From the NCBI GenBank assembly GCA_910576205.1, contig CAJTHL010000003.1:186001-250000 (forward strand): 64,000 bases of DNA. Direction: 5' to 3'. The position numbers and the translations under genes were made by a program. This document shows positions 52,767 to 61,132 of the stretch, one piece after another. A model generated the notes under the pieces. It was not told the origin of the DNA. It worked only from the letters and a program-made list of their open reading frames with translations, and made no database searches. Source of the stretch: Clostridia bacterium. Lineage in GTDB: Bacteria > Bacillota > Clostridia > Lachnospirales > Lachnospiraceae. Every line of letters starts with the position of its first letter. Position 1 is the first letter of the stretch.

Positions 52767-53553
52767 GATAGAGGAGATCTGGAAAACCTTTAATCCCGGA
52801 ACCGTCAATGAAAAGACAGCTTTAAGCGGACTGACCCTGGAGCTTAAGGAAGGGGATTTTGTAACGGTAATCGGCGGAAACGGAGCCGGGAAATCCACCA
52901 TGTTAAATGCCGTGGCAGGTGTGTGGAAGGTAGATGAGGGAAAAATCTTTATTGACGGAGTGAATGTGACGGGACTTGCGGAGCACAAGCGGGCTGCTTA
53001 TCTGGGCCGTGTGTTTCAGGATCCCATGACGGGAACGGCGGCTAATATGCAGATTCAGGAAAACCTGGCCCTGGCTTTACGCAGAGGGAAATTAAGGGGG
53101 CTCCGGATTGGCATTACCAGGGAGGAACGGGAGGAATACCAGGAGAAGCTTAAGATTCTGGAGCTGGGCCTGGAGGACCGCATGACCAGCAAGGTGGGGC
53201 TTCTGTCCGGCGGACAACGCCAGGCGCTGACCCTTCTTATGGCCACTTTGAAAAAGCCGAAGCTGCTTTTGCTGGATGAGCATACGGCGGCCCTGGATCC
53301 CAAGACGGCGGCCAAGGTGCTGGAGGCTACGGACCGCATTGTGGGAAAGGATAATCTGACTACCCTTATGATTACCCACAACATGAAGGACGCCATTATC
53401 CATGGCAACAGGCTGATTATGATGCATGGGGGAAGAATCATCTACGACGTGTCCGGGGACGAGAAAAAGAAGCTGAAAGTGGCCGATCTTCTGGCGAAAT
53501 TTGAGCAGGCCAGCGGCGGTGAATTTGCCAATGACAGGATGATGCTGACCTAA
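52759..53553 (+). CDS. ABC transporter ATP-binding protein (TrpZ-like)
   Basis: 264 residues from GTG 52759, with GGGAGG eight bases upstream; it overlaps the permease by eight bases (an in-frame GTG at 52750 sits on the ribosome site). Walker A is GGNGAGKSTMLNAV, the Q-loop FQDPM, the signature LLSGGQRQALTLLMA, Walker B LLLLDEHTAALD and switch His in ITHN. It energises the permease; it completes a TrpXYZ-like importer. Confidence 0.93.
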   Translation: MLKIEEIWKTFNPGTVNEKTALSGLTLELKEGDFVTVIGGNGAGKSTMLNAVAGVWKVDEGKIFIDGVNVTGLAEHKRAAYLGRVFQDPMTGTAANMQIQENLALALRRGKLRGLRIGITREEREEYQEKLKILELGLEDRMTSKVGLLSGGQRQALTLLMATLKKPKLLLLDEHTAALDPKTAAKVLEATDRIVGKDNLTTLMITHNMKDAIIHGNRLIMMHGGRIIYDVSGDEKKKLKVADLLAKFEQASGGEFANDRMMLT

Positions 53554-53588
53554 GAGGGGACTGCTGTGCAAAAAAAGACACACTTTGC

Positions 53589-53617
53589 TTGACATAATAT
53601 AAAAATAAGTATAGAAT
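53589..53617 (+). promoter_or_regulatory. rny promoter
   Basis: TTGACA (53589-53594) and TAGAAT (53612-53617), 17-base spacer, 46 bases before the start. Confidence 0.8.
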
Positions 53618-53662
53618 TGAAGTGTTGTATTGCACAATGAAAACTAAATAAGGAGGTGTCCT

Positions 53663-55207
53663 GTGCAGAATGTTATACCGGTTTTAATTGCACTTGTTAT
53701 CGCGGTACCCCTTACTATTCTCATAACCGTTTCTATCCTTAAGAATATCAATCTCAAAAAGGTGGGAAATGCAGAGGAAAAGGCAAGGGAAATCATAGAT
53801 GACGCATTAAAGACCGCAGAGCGGTCGAAGAGGGAAGCCCTGTTGGAGGCGAAGGAAGAGACGCTGAAGACAAGGAACGAACTGGAAAAGGAGAGCAAGG
53901 AACGCAGAGCAGAGCTTCAGCGCTATGAACGCCGGGTGCTGTCAAAGGAGGAGGCTCTGGACAAGAAGGCCACTACTCTGGAGAAACGGGAGGCGAATTT
54001 CAACGCAAAGGAGGAGCAGCTCACCAAGAAGTATACGGAATTGGAAAAACTTTCCAATCAGAGAGTACAGGAGCTGGAAAGAATCTCAGGTCTTACCTCC
54101 GAACAGGCAAAAGAGTATTTATTGAAAACCGTTGAGGACGAAGTAAAGCATGAGACAGCTGTACTGGTAAAGGAGCTGGAGAACAGGGCAAAGGAAGAGG
54201 CTGACAAAAAAGCCAAGGAGTACGTGGTGACAGCTATCCAGAGATGCGCTGCGGATCATGTGGCGGAGACGACTATCTCTGTGGTACAGCTTCCAAACGA
54301 CGAGATGAAGGGCAGGATTATCGGCAGAGAGGGAAGGAATATCCGCACCCTGGAAACCATGACCGGCATTGACCTCATTATCGACGACACGCCGGAGGCT
54401 GTGATTCTGTCTGGATTTGATCCCATCCGCAGGGAAGTGGCCAGGATTGCCCTGGAGAAGCTTATTGTGGACGGACGGATTCATCCGGCCAGGATTGAGG
54501 AGATGGTGGAGAAGGCCCAGAAGGAAGTGGAGGTCATGATCCGCGAGGAAGGTGAGGCGGCCACGCTGGAGGTGGGCGTTCATGGCATTCATCCGGAACT
54601 CCTAAAGCTTCTGGGAAGAATGAAATTCCGTACCAGCTATGGACAGAACGCTTTGAAGCATTCCATTGAGGTGGCCCATCTGGCAGGTCTGCTGGCAGGC
54701 GAGATCGGCGCGGATGTGAGGATGGCAAAGCGTGCAGGCCTTTTACATGATATCGGAAAATCCATCGACCATGAAGTGGAGGGTTCCCATATCCAGATTG
54801 GAGCGGACTTGTGCCGGAAGTACAAGGAATCCGCCCTTGTCATCAATGCCGTGGAGTCCCATCACGGGGACACGGAGCCCACGTCGCTGGTGGCATGTCT
54901 GGTGCAGGCAGCGGATACGATTTCGGCCGCAAGGCCCGGCGCCAGGAGGGAGACGTTAGAAACATATACCAACCGGTTGAAGCAACTGGAGGATATAACA
55001 AATTCGTTCAAGGGTGTTGATAAGTCTTTTGCGATTCAGGCGGGTAGAGAGATTCGTGTAATGGTAGTCCCAGACCAGGTGGACGATGCCGCAATGGTAT
55101 TGCTGGCCAGAAATATTTCCAGGCAGATAGAGTCAGAGCTGGAATATCCGGGACAGATTAAGGTGAATGTAATCCGGGAAAGCCGTGTAACCGATTACGC
55201 CAAATAG
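53663..55207 (+). CDS. rny: Ribonuclease Y
   Basis: 514 residues from GTG 53663, after AAGGAGGTG. An N-terminal membrane helix ([20 protein letters not shown]) is followed by a long charged coiled coil (residues about 30-190), a KH domain ([19 protein letters not shown]), and an HD domain ([34 protein letters not shown]) with the metal His-Asp. RNase Y starts mRNA decay at the membrane in Gram-positive bacteria. Single gene with its own promoter and terminator. Confidence 0.97.
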   Translation: MQNVIPVLIALVIAVPLTILITVSILKNINLKKVGNAEEKAREIIDDALKTAERSKREALLEAKEETLKTRNELEKESKERRAELQRYERRVLSKEEALDKKATTLEKREANFNAKEEQLTKKYTELEKLSNQRVQELERISGLTSEQAKEYLLKTVEDEVKHETAVLVKELENRAKEEADKKAKEYVVTAIQRCAADHVAETTISVVQLPNDEMKGRIIGREGRNIRTLETMTGIDLIIDDTPEAVILSGFDPIRREVARIALEKLIVDGRIHPARIEEMVEKAQKEVEVMIREEGEAATLEVGVHGIHPELLKLLGRMKFRTSYGQNALKHSIEVAHLAGLLAGEIGADVRMAKRAGLLHDIGKSIDHEVEGSHIQIGADLCRKYKESALVINAVESHHGDTEPTSLVACLVQAADTISAARPGARRETLETYTNRLKQLEDITNSFKGVDKSFAIQAGREIRVMVVPDQVDDAAMVLLARNISRQIESELEYPGQIKVNVIRESRVTDYAK

Positions 55208-55236
55208 TCGGACAGGCCGGACAGGAAATGAAAGAC

Positions 55237-55285
55237 AAAGGGCTGTCCTATCGGAGGAGAAATCTTCTGATGGGGCAGCTTTTTT
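55237..55285 (+). terminator. Terminator after rny
   Basis: AAAGGGCTGTCCTATC (55237-55252) pairs, with G-U pairs, with GATGGGGCAGCTTTTT (about 55269-55285); the T-run continues the stem. Confidence 0.75.
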
Positions 55286-55290
55286 CGTGG

Positions 55291-55319
55291 TTTACTTTGC
55301 CGAATTAAAGTATTATAAT
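55291..55319 (+). promoter_or_regulatory. proC promoter
   Basis: TTTACT (55291-55296) and TATAAT (55314-55319), 17-base spacer; a long structured leader of about 155 bases follows before proC. Confidence 0.65.
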
Positions 55320-55330
55320 GGAGACAAAAC

Positions 55331-55475
55331 AGGATGCGGACTTTTAAGGTGAAGTCGCAAAGGCGCATGAGAGGAACTTTCATGAGTACTCTTTCGAATG
55401 AAAGTTCCTCTCATTACAGGTGTTGTCGAAGCGACTTTACCCTTTAGAGCTGTCGCGCAGCGACTTTTAATAGGA
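55331..55475 (+). repeat. Dispersed leader element, copy C, with large inverted repeat before proC
   Basis: GGATGCGGACTTTTAAG opens the element. Outer arms GTGAAGTCGC (55349-55358) and GCGACTTTAC (55431-55440) enclose a perfect 17-base inverted repeat, ATGAGAGGAACTTTCAT (55367-55383) and its complement (55398-55414). Then TGTCGCGCAGCGACTTTTAA and TAGGAGGA follow, as in copy B, ending in the proC ribosome site. Confidence 0.7.
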
Positions 55476-55483
55476 GGATCTAT

Positions 55484-56281
55484 ATGGCTACAATGGGTTT
55501 TATCGGAATGGGAAATATGGGAAAGGCCCTGTTAAAGGGGGCCCTCAAGGTCTTTTCCCCGGAAGAGCTTCTCTTTACGGCCCTCACAGACAAGACAAAG
55601 CGGCAGGTGATGGCGGAAACAGGGGTGCCCTTTGCGCTTAGCAATGCGGAGTGCGCCAATGCCTGCAAATACCTGGTGTTGGCCGTAAAGCCCCAGTGCT
55701 ACGACCAGGTGTTAAAGCAGATTCACTATGTGATTACGCCGGAGCATGTGCTCGTTTCCCTGGCCCCGGGGGTGACCATAGGACAGATCAAGGAGCAGCT
55801 TGGGTCGGACCGCAGGATTATCCGGGCCATGCCCAACACGCCGGCGGCTATCGGGGAGGGTATGACGGGCATTGCCTGCAACAGGGAGGAGTTTTCCGGG
55901 GAAGAGCTGGCCCTTATGGAGAAGCTTTTCGGTTCCCTGGGGAGATACGGATATGTGGAGGAGCGGCTTATGAGCGCTGTGGTCTGCGCCAGCGGCAGCT
56001 CCCCGGCATTTGCCTATATGTTTATTGAAGCCCTGGCCGACGGCGCCGTACAGTTTGGCATGCCCCGGGGACAGGCATATGAATTCGCGGCCCAGGCCGT
56101 GGCAGGGGCTGCCCGTATGGTGCTGGAGACCGGTAAACATCCCGGGGAATTAAAGGACAGCGTATGTTCCCCCGGAGGAACCACCATCGCAGGTGTAGCG
56201 GCCCTGGAGGAAGCGGGATTCCGGGGAGCCGTTATGAAGGCCTGCGCCGCCTGTTTTGTCAAATCGGAGAAGATGGGCTGA
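55484..56281 (+). CDS. proC: Pyrroline-5-carboxylate reductase
   Basis: 265 residues. N-terminal NAD(P)-binding segment MGFIGMGNMGKALLKGAL, then LAVKPQCYDQVL, IIRAMPNTPAAIGEGMTGI, SAVVCASGSSPAFAYMFIEA and the signature SVCSPGGTTIAGVAALEEAG. It makes the last step of proline synthesis. An AGGAGG site sits nine bases ahead of ATG 55484. The gene lies behind the structured leader element, which may affect its expression. Confidence 0.95.
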   Translation: MATMGFIGMGNMGKALLKGALKVFSPEELLFTALTDKTKRQVMAETGVPFALSNAECANACKYLVLAVKPQCYDQVLKQIHYVITPEHVLVSLAPGVTIGQIKEQLGSDRRIIRAMPNTPAAIGEGMTGIACNREEFSGEELALMEKLFGSLGRYGYVEERLMSAVVCASGSSPAFAYMFIEALADGAVQFGMPRGQAYEFAAQAVAGAARMVLETGKHPGELKDSVCSPGGTTIAGVAALEEAGFRGAVMKACAACFVKSEKMG

Positions 56282-56366
56282 GTATTCCAGGCGGATCAGG
56301 GAAAACAAAGAGACATGTTTCCGGGAATCCCCTCATATATTAAAGAGGAGAAGGGGGAGGATTTCT

Positions 56367-56933
56367 ATGGATGCATTGTGGAACAGGGAAAGGGAAGCAA
56401 GGAAAAAGAAGCTGCTTTCCTTTTTTCTTACGGGTTTTGTCCTGGGGGTTTTTTATATTCTTCTTCTGGGGCGCTCCCAGAACAGCAATATGCTAATGAG
56501 CAGCTACTTCTTCTCAAAATACCAGTATATGGAATATTCCCCTCTGGATCTTCTGGGTTACATTTTAAAGTCCCGCCTTTCCGTGCTGGTGTTTCTGTGG
56601 CTTATGGGTCTTACAGTCATAGGGAGCATGACCGTGCTGCTGTTTGGCCTGTGGGTGGGGTTTTCTTTTGGGCTGATACTCACGATGGCGGTGACGAAGC
56701 TTGGCATGGCAGGGATTATCCTGTGCCTTATCAGCATGCTTCCCCAGTATCTTGTCTATATTCCGGCCTTCCTTTTTGGCCTTCTGCGCATCTATGAGAT
56801 GTCCCGCATAAAGAAATGGAACGGGGCATATGTGGGGGCGTTTGGCATCACGTGCTTTCTGGTGATTCTGGGAGCCTTTCTGGAAAGCTATGTGAATCCG
56901 TTTTTTTTAAAGCTTCTGTTAAAAAAAATGTAA
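56367..56933 (+). CDS. spoIIM: Stage II sporulation protein M
   Basis: 188 residues from ATG 56367, after GGGGGAGG; the frame is open upstream but overlaps proC with no ribosome site. Membrane protein with about five hydrophobic segments: LLSFFLTGFVLGVFYILLL, VLVFLWLMGLTVIGSMTVLL, and GFSFGLILTMAVTKLGMAGI typical of the SpoIIM/DUF95 family. Together with SpoIID and SpoIIP it drives forespore engulfment. Placement before xerD is conserved in Clostridia and implies a sporulating host. Confidence 0.9.
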   Translation: MDALWNREREARKKKLLSFFLTGFVLGVFYILLLGRSQNSNMLMSSYFFSKYQYMEYSPLDLLGYILKSRLSVLVFLWLMGLTVIGSMTVLLFGLWVGFSFGLILTMAVTKLGMAGIILCLISMLPQYLVYIPAFLFGLLRIYEMSRIKKWNGAYVGAFGITCFLVILGAFLESYVNPFFLKLLLKKM

Positions 56934-57048
56934 AAAATTAAAAAAAGAATTTTACTAGATTTGGTGGCGGGAAAAACCGAAGTTTCCATATGTTGTGGAA
57001 AGCCCCGCGAATAACCGTATTTCGGGCATTTCCGGTAAAAAATGACCA

Positions 57049-57077
57049 TTGATTTTCAATGAAAACCTTACTATAAT
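57049..57077 (+). promoter_or_regulatory. xerD promoter
   Basis: TTGATT (57049-57054) and TATAAT (57072-57077), 17-base spacer, about 84 bases before xerD. Confidence 0.65.
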
Positions 57078-57160
57078 AAGATCTATCAACGTTTTAGGGG
57101 GGGAGGACGGGCCGTCAGGGCGCCGTACCGATAGGAGAAGAGCAGTCGAGGGGAATGCTT

Positions 57161-58033
57161 ATGGAACAAGAGATACGCAGGTTTATTCTTTACCTGCACG
57201 ACGAAAAAAAGACTTCAGAGAACACGGAAGTCTCTTATCAGAGAGACCTTCGGAAATTTATGCGTTTTCTGGAGCAGCAGAATATTTTTCAGGCGGAAAG
57301 GGCTACGGAGACAAATCTGAACAGCTATATTCTGGTGCTGGAGAAACAGGGGCTGTCCGCAGCCACCGTTTCCAGAAGCATTGCTTCTATGAAAGCATTT
57401 TATCTGTATCTGTTCAAGACAGGGAAGGTGTCGTCAAATCCCGCGGAGGGCCTCAAAGCCCCAAAGGTGGAGAAGAAGGCGCCGGATATTTTAAGCATAG
57501 AGGAAATGGCTGCGCTTCTGGAGCAGCCGGATAAGGGTACGTCAAAGGGCATCCGGGACAAGGCTATGCTGGAGCTTTTGTACGCCACGGGTATCCGTGT
57601 TACGGAGCTTATCAGCCTTAGGCTTTCCCAGCTGAATCTCAATATGGAGTATATTACCTGCGGGGATGGGGAGCGGGAGCGCGTGATCCCCTTTGGAAAG
57701 CAGGCGAAAAAGGCCCTGCTTAGGTTTCTGGACGGCTCCCGGCAGGAGCTTCTGGGAGAGCATGAGAGCGACGTGCTGTTTCCCAACTGCCTGGGAGGAA
57801 CTATGAGCCGCCAGGGCTTCTGGAAGCTTCTCAAGCAGTACGCCAGAAGGGCAGGTATCCCCACAGAGATTACGCCCCATACCCTGCGGCATTCCTTTGC
57901 AACCCATCTGGTGGATAACGGGGTGGATCTGCATATTGTGCAGGAGATGCTGGGGCACTCGGATATTGCCACCACCATGATTTATTCCAGTAAGACAAGA
58001 GAGATTTACGCGAAGGCCCATCCCCGGGGATAA
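57161..58033 (+). CDS. xerD: Tyrosine recombinase XerD
   Basis: 290 residues from ATG 57161 (an ATG two codons upstream is one base from the ribosome site). N-terminal SAM-like domain (SYQRDLRKFMRFLEQQNIF) and catalytic domain with Arg in ATGIRVTELISLRL, the His-x-x-Arg motif HTLRHSFATHL, a second His in LGHSDIATTMIYS and the Tyr of that segment. XerD resolves chromosome dimers at dif. The sequence and the neighbour spoIIM agree with XerD/RipX rather than a phage integrase. Confidence 0.94.
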   Translation: MEQEIRRFILYLHDEKKTSENTEVSYQRDLRKFMRFLEQQNIFQAERATETNLNSYILVLEKQGLSAATVSRSIASMKAFYLYLFKTGKVSSNPAEGLKAPKVEKKAPDILSIEEMAALLEQPDKGTSKGIRDKAMLELLYATGIRVTELISLRLSQLNLNMEYITCGDGERERVIPFGKQAKKALLRFLDGSRQELLGEHESDVLFPNCLGGTMSRQGFWKLLKQYARRAGIPTEITPHTLRHSFATHLVDNGVDLHIVQEMLGHSDIATTMIYSSKTREIYAKAHPRG

Positions 58034-58063
58034 TCTGCCCGTTTCCGTATATTGTTTTTATAG

Positions 58064-58093
58064 AAAAGCTGTTCGGCCGTGGATAGCTTTTTT
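58064..58093 (+). terminator. Terminator after xerD
   Basis: AAAAGCT (58064-58070) pairs with AGCTTTT (58085-58091), with partial pairing inside, followed by further T. Confidence 0.7.
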
Positions 58094-58114
58094 CTTTTTA
58101 GCCCAAACATTCGA

Positions 58115-58142
58115 TTGCTATTTCCGGGAAATATGGTATAAT
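58115..58142 (+). promoter_or_regulatory. Promoter of the pyrH-rseP operon
   Basis: TTGCTA (58115-58120) and TATAAT (58137-58142), 16-base spacer, 32 bases before pyrH. Confidence 0.7.
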
Positions 58143-58174
58143 ACCCCTATAGGCCAGAGCAGGAGATGAAAACC

Positions 58175-58870
58175 ATGAAACGTGTACTGTTAAAATTAAG
58201 CGGGGAGGCCCTTGCCGGGGACAAACATACGGGCTTTGACGAGGCCACAGTGATGGAGGTGGCAAGGCAGGTAAAACAACTGACGGATGATGGTATCCAG
58301 GTGGGTGTGGTGATCGGCGGCGGAAACTTCTGGAGAGGCCGCACAAGCGGGCATATAGACCGGACCAAGGCGGATCAGATCGGGATGCTGGCCACGGTGA
58401 TGAACTGTATTTACGTGTCTGAGATCTTCCGGTCTGCAGGCATGGGCACACAGGTGCTGACACCCTTTGCATGCGGCGGGTTTGCGAAGCTGTTTACAAA
58501 GGACAAGGCATTGAAATATCTGAACCGGGGAGAGGTGGTTTTCTTTGCGGGAGGTACGGGGCATCCCTATTTCTCCACGGATACCACCACGACACTCAGG
58601 GCCATTGAGATTGAGGCGGATGTGATTCTGCTGGCAAAGGCTGTGGACGGCGTTTACGACAGTGATCCGAAGCTGAATCCCGGGGCTAAGAAATTTGACG
58701 AGATTCCCATTGCCCAGGTGGTGGACAAACGGCTGGGAGTGATGGATCTGACTGCTTCCATCATGTGTATGGAAAATCATATGCCAATGCTGGTATTTGG
58801 CCTGGGAGAGCCGGACAGCATTGTCAACACGGTAAAGGGCGGCTTTACCGGCACAAAAATCACGGTATAA
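58175..58870 (+). CDS. pyrH: UMP kinase
   Basis: 231 residues from ATG 58175, nine bases after AGGAG (an ATG at 58166 abuts the site). Motifs: RVLLKLSGEALAGDKHTGFD, GVVIGGGNFWRG, PYFSTDTTTTLRAIEIEADV and MVFG-type nucleotide contacts near the end. It phosphorylates UMP to UDP and is regulated by GTP and UTP. It starts the conserved pyrH-frr-uppS-cdsA-dxr-rseP cluster; rpsB and tsf, usually upstream, are absent here. Confidence 0.96.
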   Translation: MKRVLLKLSGEALAGDKHTGFDEATVMEVARQVKQLTDDGIQVGVVIGGGNFWRGRTSGHIDRTKADQIGMLATVMNCIYVSEIFRSAGMGTQVLTPFACGGFAKLFTKDKALKYLNRGEVVFFAGGTGHPYFSTDTTTTLRAIEIEADVILLAKAVDGVYDSDPKLNPGAKKFDEIPIAQVVDKRLGVMDLTASIMCMENHMPMLVFGLGEPDSIVNTVKGGFTGTKITV

Positions 58871-58886
58871 AGGGAGGAACCAGAAA

Positions 58887-59441
58887 ATGGACGAGAGATT
58901 GCAGGTATATGAGGATAAGATGAACAAATCCCTGGATTCTATGATGCGGGAGTTTGCCTCCATCCGGGCGGGACGGGCGAATCCCCATGTGCTGGATAAG
59001 CTGAGAGTAGATTATTATGGGACGCCGACCCCCATCCAGCAGGTGGGCAATGTGTCTGTGCCGGAGCCCAGAATGCTGCAGATCCAGCCCTGGGACAAGA
59101 GTATGATGAAGGCTATCGAGAAGGCAATTATGACCTCTGACCTGGGCATCAATCCCAGCAACGACGGCTCGGTGATCCGTCTGGTGTTCCCGGAGCTTAC
59201 GGAGGAACGCAGAAAAGAACTGGTGAAGGATATTAAGAAAAAGGGCGAGGCCGCCAAGGTGGCAGTGCGCAATATCCGCAGGGACGCCAATGAGACGTTC
59301 AAGAAAATGAACAAGTCCAGCGAGATTTCCGAGGACGATCAGAAAGAGCTGGAAAGCAAGACGCAGAAAATGACGGATAAATTCATTGTGGATATCGATA
59401 AGGCTGTGGAGGAGAAATCTAAGGAAATTCTTACGGTTTAA
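58887..59441 (+). CDS. frr: Ribosome recycling factor
   Basis: 184 residues, full family length. Starts at ATG 58887, 16 bases after pyrH, with GGGAGG upstream. Motifs SLDSMMREFASIRAGRANPHVLD, YYGTPTPIQQVGNVSVPEPR, GINPSNDGSVIRLVFPELTEE and VRNIRRDANETFKKM are diagnostic. RRF with EF-G splits the post-termination ribosome. A weak hairpin follows it, before uppS. Confidence 0.97.
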   Translation: MDERLQVYEDKMNKSLDSMMREFASIRAGRANPHVLDKLRVDYYGTPTPIQQVGNVSVPEPRMLQIQPWDKSMMKAIEKAIMTSDLGINPSNDGSVIRLVFPELTEERRKELVKDIKKKGEAAKVAVRNIRRDANETFKKMNKSSEISEDDQKELESKTQKMTDKFIVDIDKAVEEKSKEILTV

Positions 59442-59470
59442 TCGGATTTAAAATGAACATGCGATAGGGG

Positions 59471-59493
59471 CGGGGTTTGTTATGTAAACCCCG
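59471..59493 (+). terminator. Weak hairpin between frr and uppS
   Basis: CGGGGTTT (59471-59478) pairs with AAACCCCG (59486-59493), followed by TTTC. It may only attenuate, because the operon continues. Confidence 0.45.
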
Positions 59494-59545
59494 TTTCTGC
59501 TGTCAATAGAAAAAGCTGTCGGAAAATGACTACAAGGAGAGTAAA

Positions 59546-60244
59546 ATGAAGATTCCGGAACATGTAGCGATTATCCTGGACGGAAACGGCCGCTGGGCCA
59601 GGAAAAAGGGGATGCCCAGGAATTACGGCCATGCCCAGGGAAGTAAGACCGTGGAGAATATCTGCGAGGAAGCTTATAAAATGGGCATTAAATATCTGAC
59701 CGTGTACGCCTTTTCCACAGAGAACTGGAAACGGCCCAGGGACGAGGTGGACGCGCTTATGAAGCTTCTGCGCAACTACATGAAAACCTGTCTGAAAACA
59801 GCGGAGAAAAACCGTATGCGGGTGCGGGTTCTGGGAGACCTTAAAGGTCTTGACGAGGATATAAGAAGCCGGATTCTGGAGCTTCAAGAGGCCTCCAGGG
59901 ATAACGACGGGCTGAATTTCCAGATTGCCATCAATTACGGCAGCCGGGACGAGATGCTGCGGGCCATGGGAAAAATGGCGGCGGACCAGGCAGCCGGGAA
60001 ACTGAAGGGGGAGGATATTACGGAGGAGCGTTTTGCCTCCTACCTGGATACGGCGGGGATTCCCGATCCGGATCTTCTTATCCGCACAAGCGGTGAACAG
60101 CGGCTTTCCAATTTCCTACTGTGGCAGCTGGCTTACACGGAGTTTTATTTTACGGATGTTTTATGGCCGGATTTCTCAAAAGAGGAATTGGAAAAGGCTA
60201 TTGTGCAGTATAATAAGAGAGACAGACGGTTCGGAGGAGTATAA
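59546..60244 (+). CDS. uppS: Undecaprenyl diphosphate synthase (cis-prenyltransferase)
   Basis: 232 residues. HVAIILDGNGRWARKKG holds the catalytic Asp12 and substrate-binding residues; TVYAFSTENWKRP, FQIAINYGSRDEM, and DLLIRTSGEQRLSNFLLWQ follow, ending in the FYFTDVLWPDF signature. It makes the C55 lipid carrier for cell-wall synthesis. An AAGGAGAG site lies about ten bases upstream. Confidence 0.96.
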   Translation: MKIPEHVAIILDGNGRWARKKGMPRNYGHAQGSKTVENICEEAYKMGIKYLTVYAFSTENWKRPRDEVDALMKLLRNYMKTCLKTAEKNRMRVRVLGDLKGLDEDIRSRILELQEASRDNDGLNFQIAINYGSRDEMLRAMGKMAADQAAGKLKGEDITEERFASYLDTAGIPDPDLLIRTSGEQRLSNFLLWQLAYTEFYFTDVLWPDFSKEELEKAIVQYNKRDRRFGGV

Positions 60245-60273
60245 AGCGGTACTTTAATTAGGAGGAGCGGAAG

Positions 60274-61083
60274 ATGAAGGCGTTTATGATACGATTGATG
60301 AGCGGGATCGTGCTGCTGGCCTTGATTATCGGCGCAGGTATCGCCGGGGAAGGGGTTCTGTTTGCCTTTACCTTTGCCATCTCCCTGGTGGGATACTGGG
60401 AATTTGCCCGGGTATTCCATCTGGACAAAAATAAGCTGGGTATTGCAGGGATGCTGTTTACGGCAATGTATTATTTCTGTATCTGGCATGGGCAGGTGTC
60501 TGCGGAGCTTGGCATGGTGGTGTTGCTGACGTTTCTGATGGTCCTGATGGCTATGTATGTATTTACATTTCCCAAATACAGGACAGAGGAGGTTATGGCG
60601 GCGTTTTTCGGCCTTTTCTACGTGTCGGTAATGCTATCCTTCATCTACCGCACCCGGCTGCTGGAAATGGACGGGGTGGACGGGAAGCTTCTGTTTTTCC
60701 TGATTTTTATCTGCTCCTGGGGCTGTGATACCTGCGCCTATGCCGTGGGAATGCTGCTGGGACGTCATAAGCTGGCTCCGGTGCTGAGTCCGAAAAAATC
60801 CATTGAGGGAGCAGTGGGCGGCGTGGCCGGGGCGGTTCTTCTGGGATATTTATATGGCCGTTTTGCCCTGGGATATCCCGGAGGCTGCGCGCTGATCTGC
60901 GGGGTGGGGGCGGTGGTGTCCCAGATCGGAGATCTGGCGGCTTCTGCCATCAAGCGGAATCACGGCATCAAGGATTACGGAAATCTGATTCCGGGCCACG
61001 GGGGAATTCTGGACCGCTTTGACAGCGTGATTTTTACGGCGCCTATTATTTATGCCATGGCAATGGCTGTCATGTCCAGATAG
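60274..61083 (+). CDS. cdsA: Phosphatidate cytidylyltransferase
   Basis: 269 residues, with about seven hydrophobic segments and the C-terminal signature SPKKSIEGAVGGVAGAV and SAIKRNHGIKDYGNLIPGHG (followed by GILDRFDS). It makes CDP-diacylglycerol for phospholipid synthesis at the membrane. It starts 30 bases after uppS, with TAGGAGGAG. Confidence 0.94.
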   Translation: MKAFMIRLMSGIVLLALIIGAGIAGEGVLFAFTFAISLVGYWEFARVFHLDKNKLGIAGMLFTAMYYFCIWHGQVSAELGMVVLLTFLMVLMAMYVFTFPKYRTEEVMAAFFGLFYVSVMLSFIYRTRLLEMDGVDGKLLFFLIFICSWGCDTCAYAVGMLLGRHKLAPVLSPKKSIEGAVGGVAGAVLLGYLYGRFALGYPGGCALICGVGAVVSQIGDLAASAIKRNHGIKDYGNLIPGHGGILDRFDSVIFTAPIIYAMAMAVMSR

Positions 61084-61132
61084 AACAGGGAAGGGAAAAG
61101 GTATTTACAGGGTGATACAGGAAGAGAAAAGA

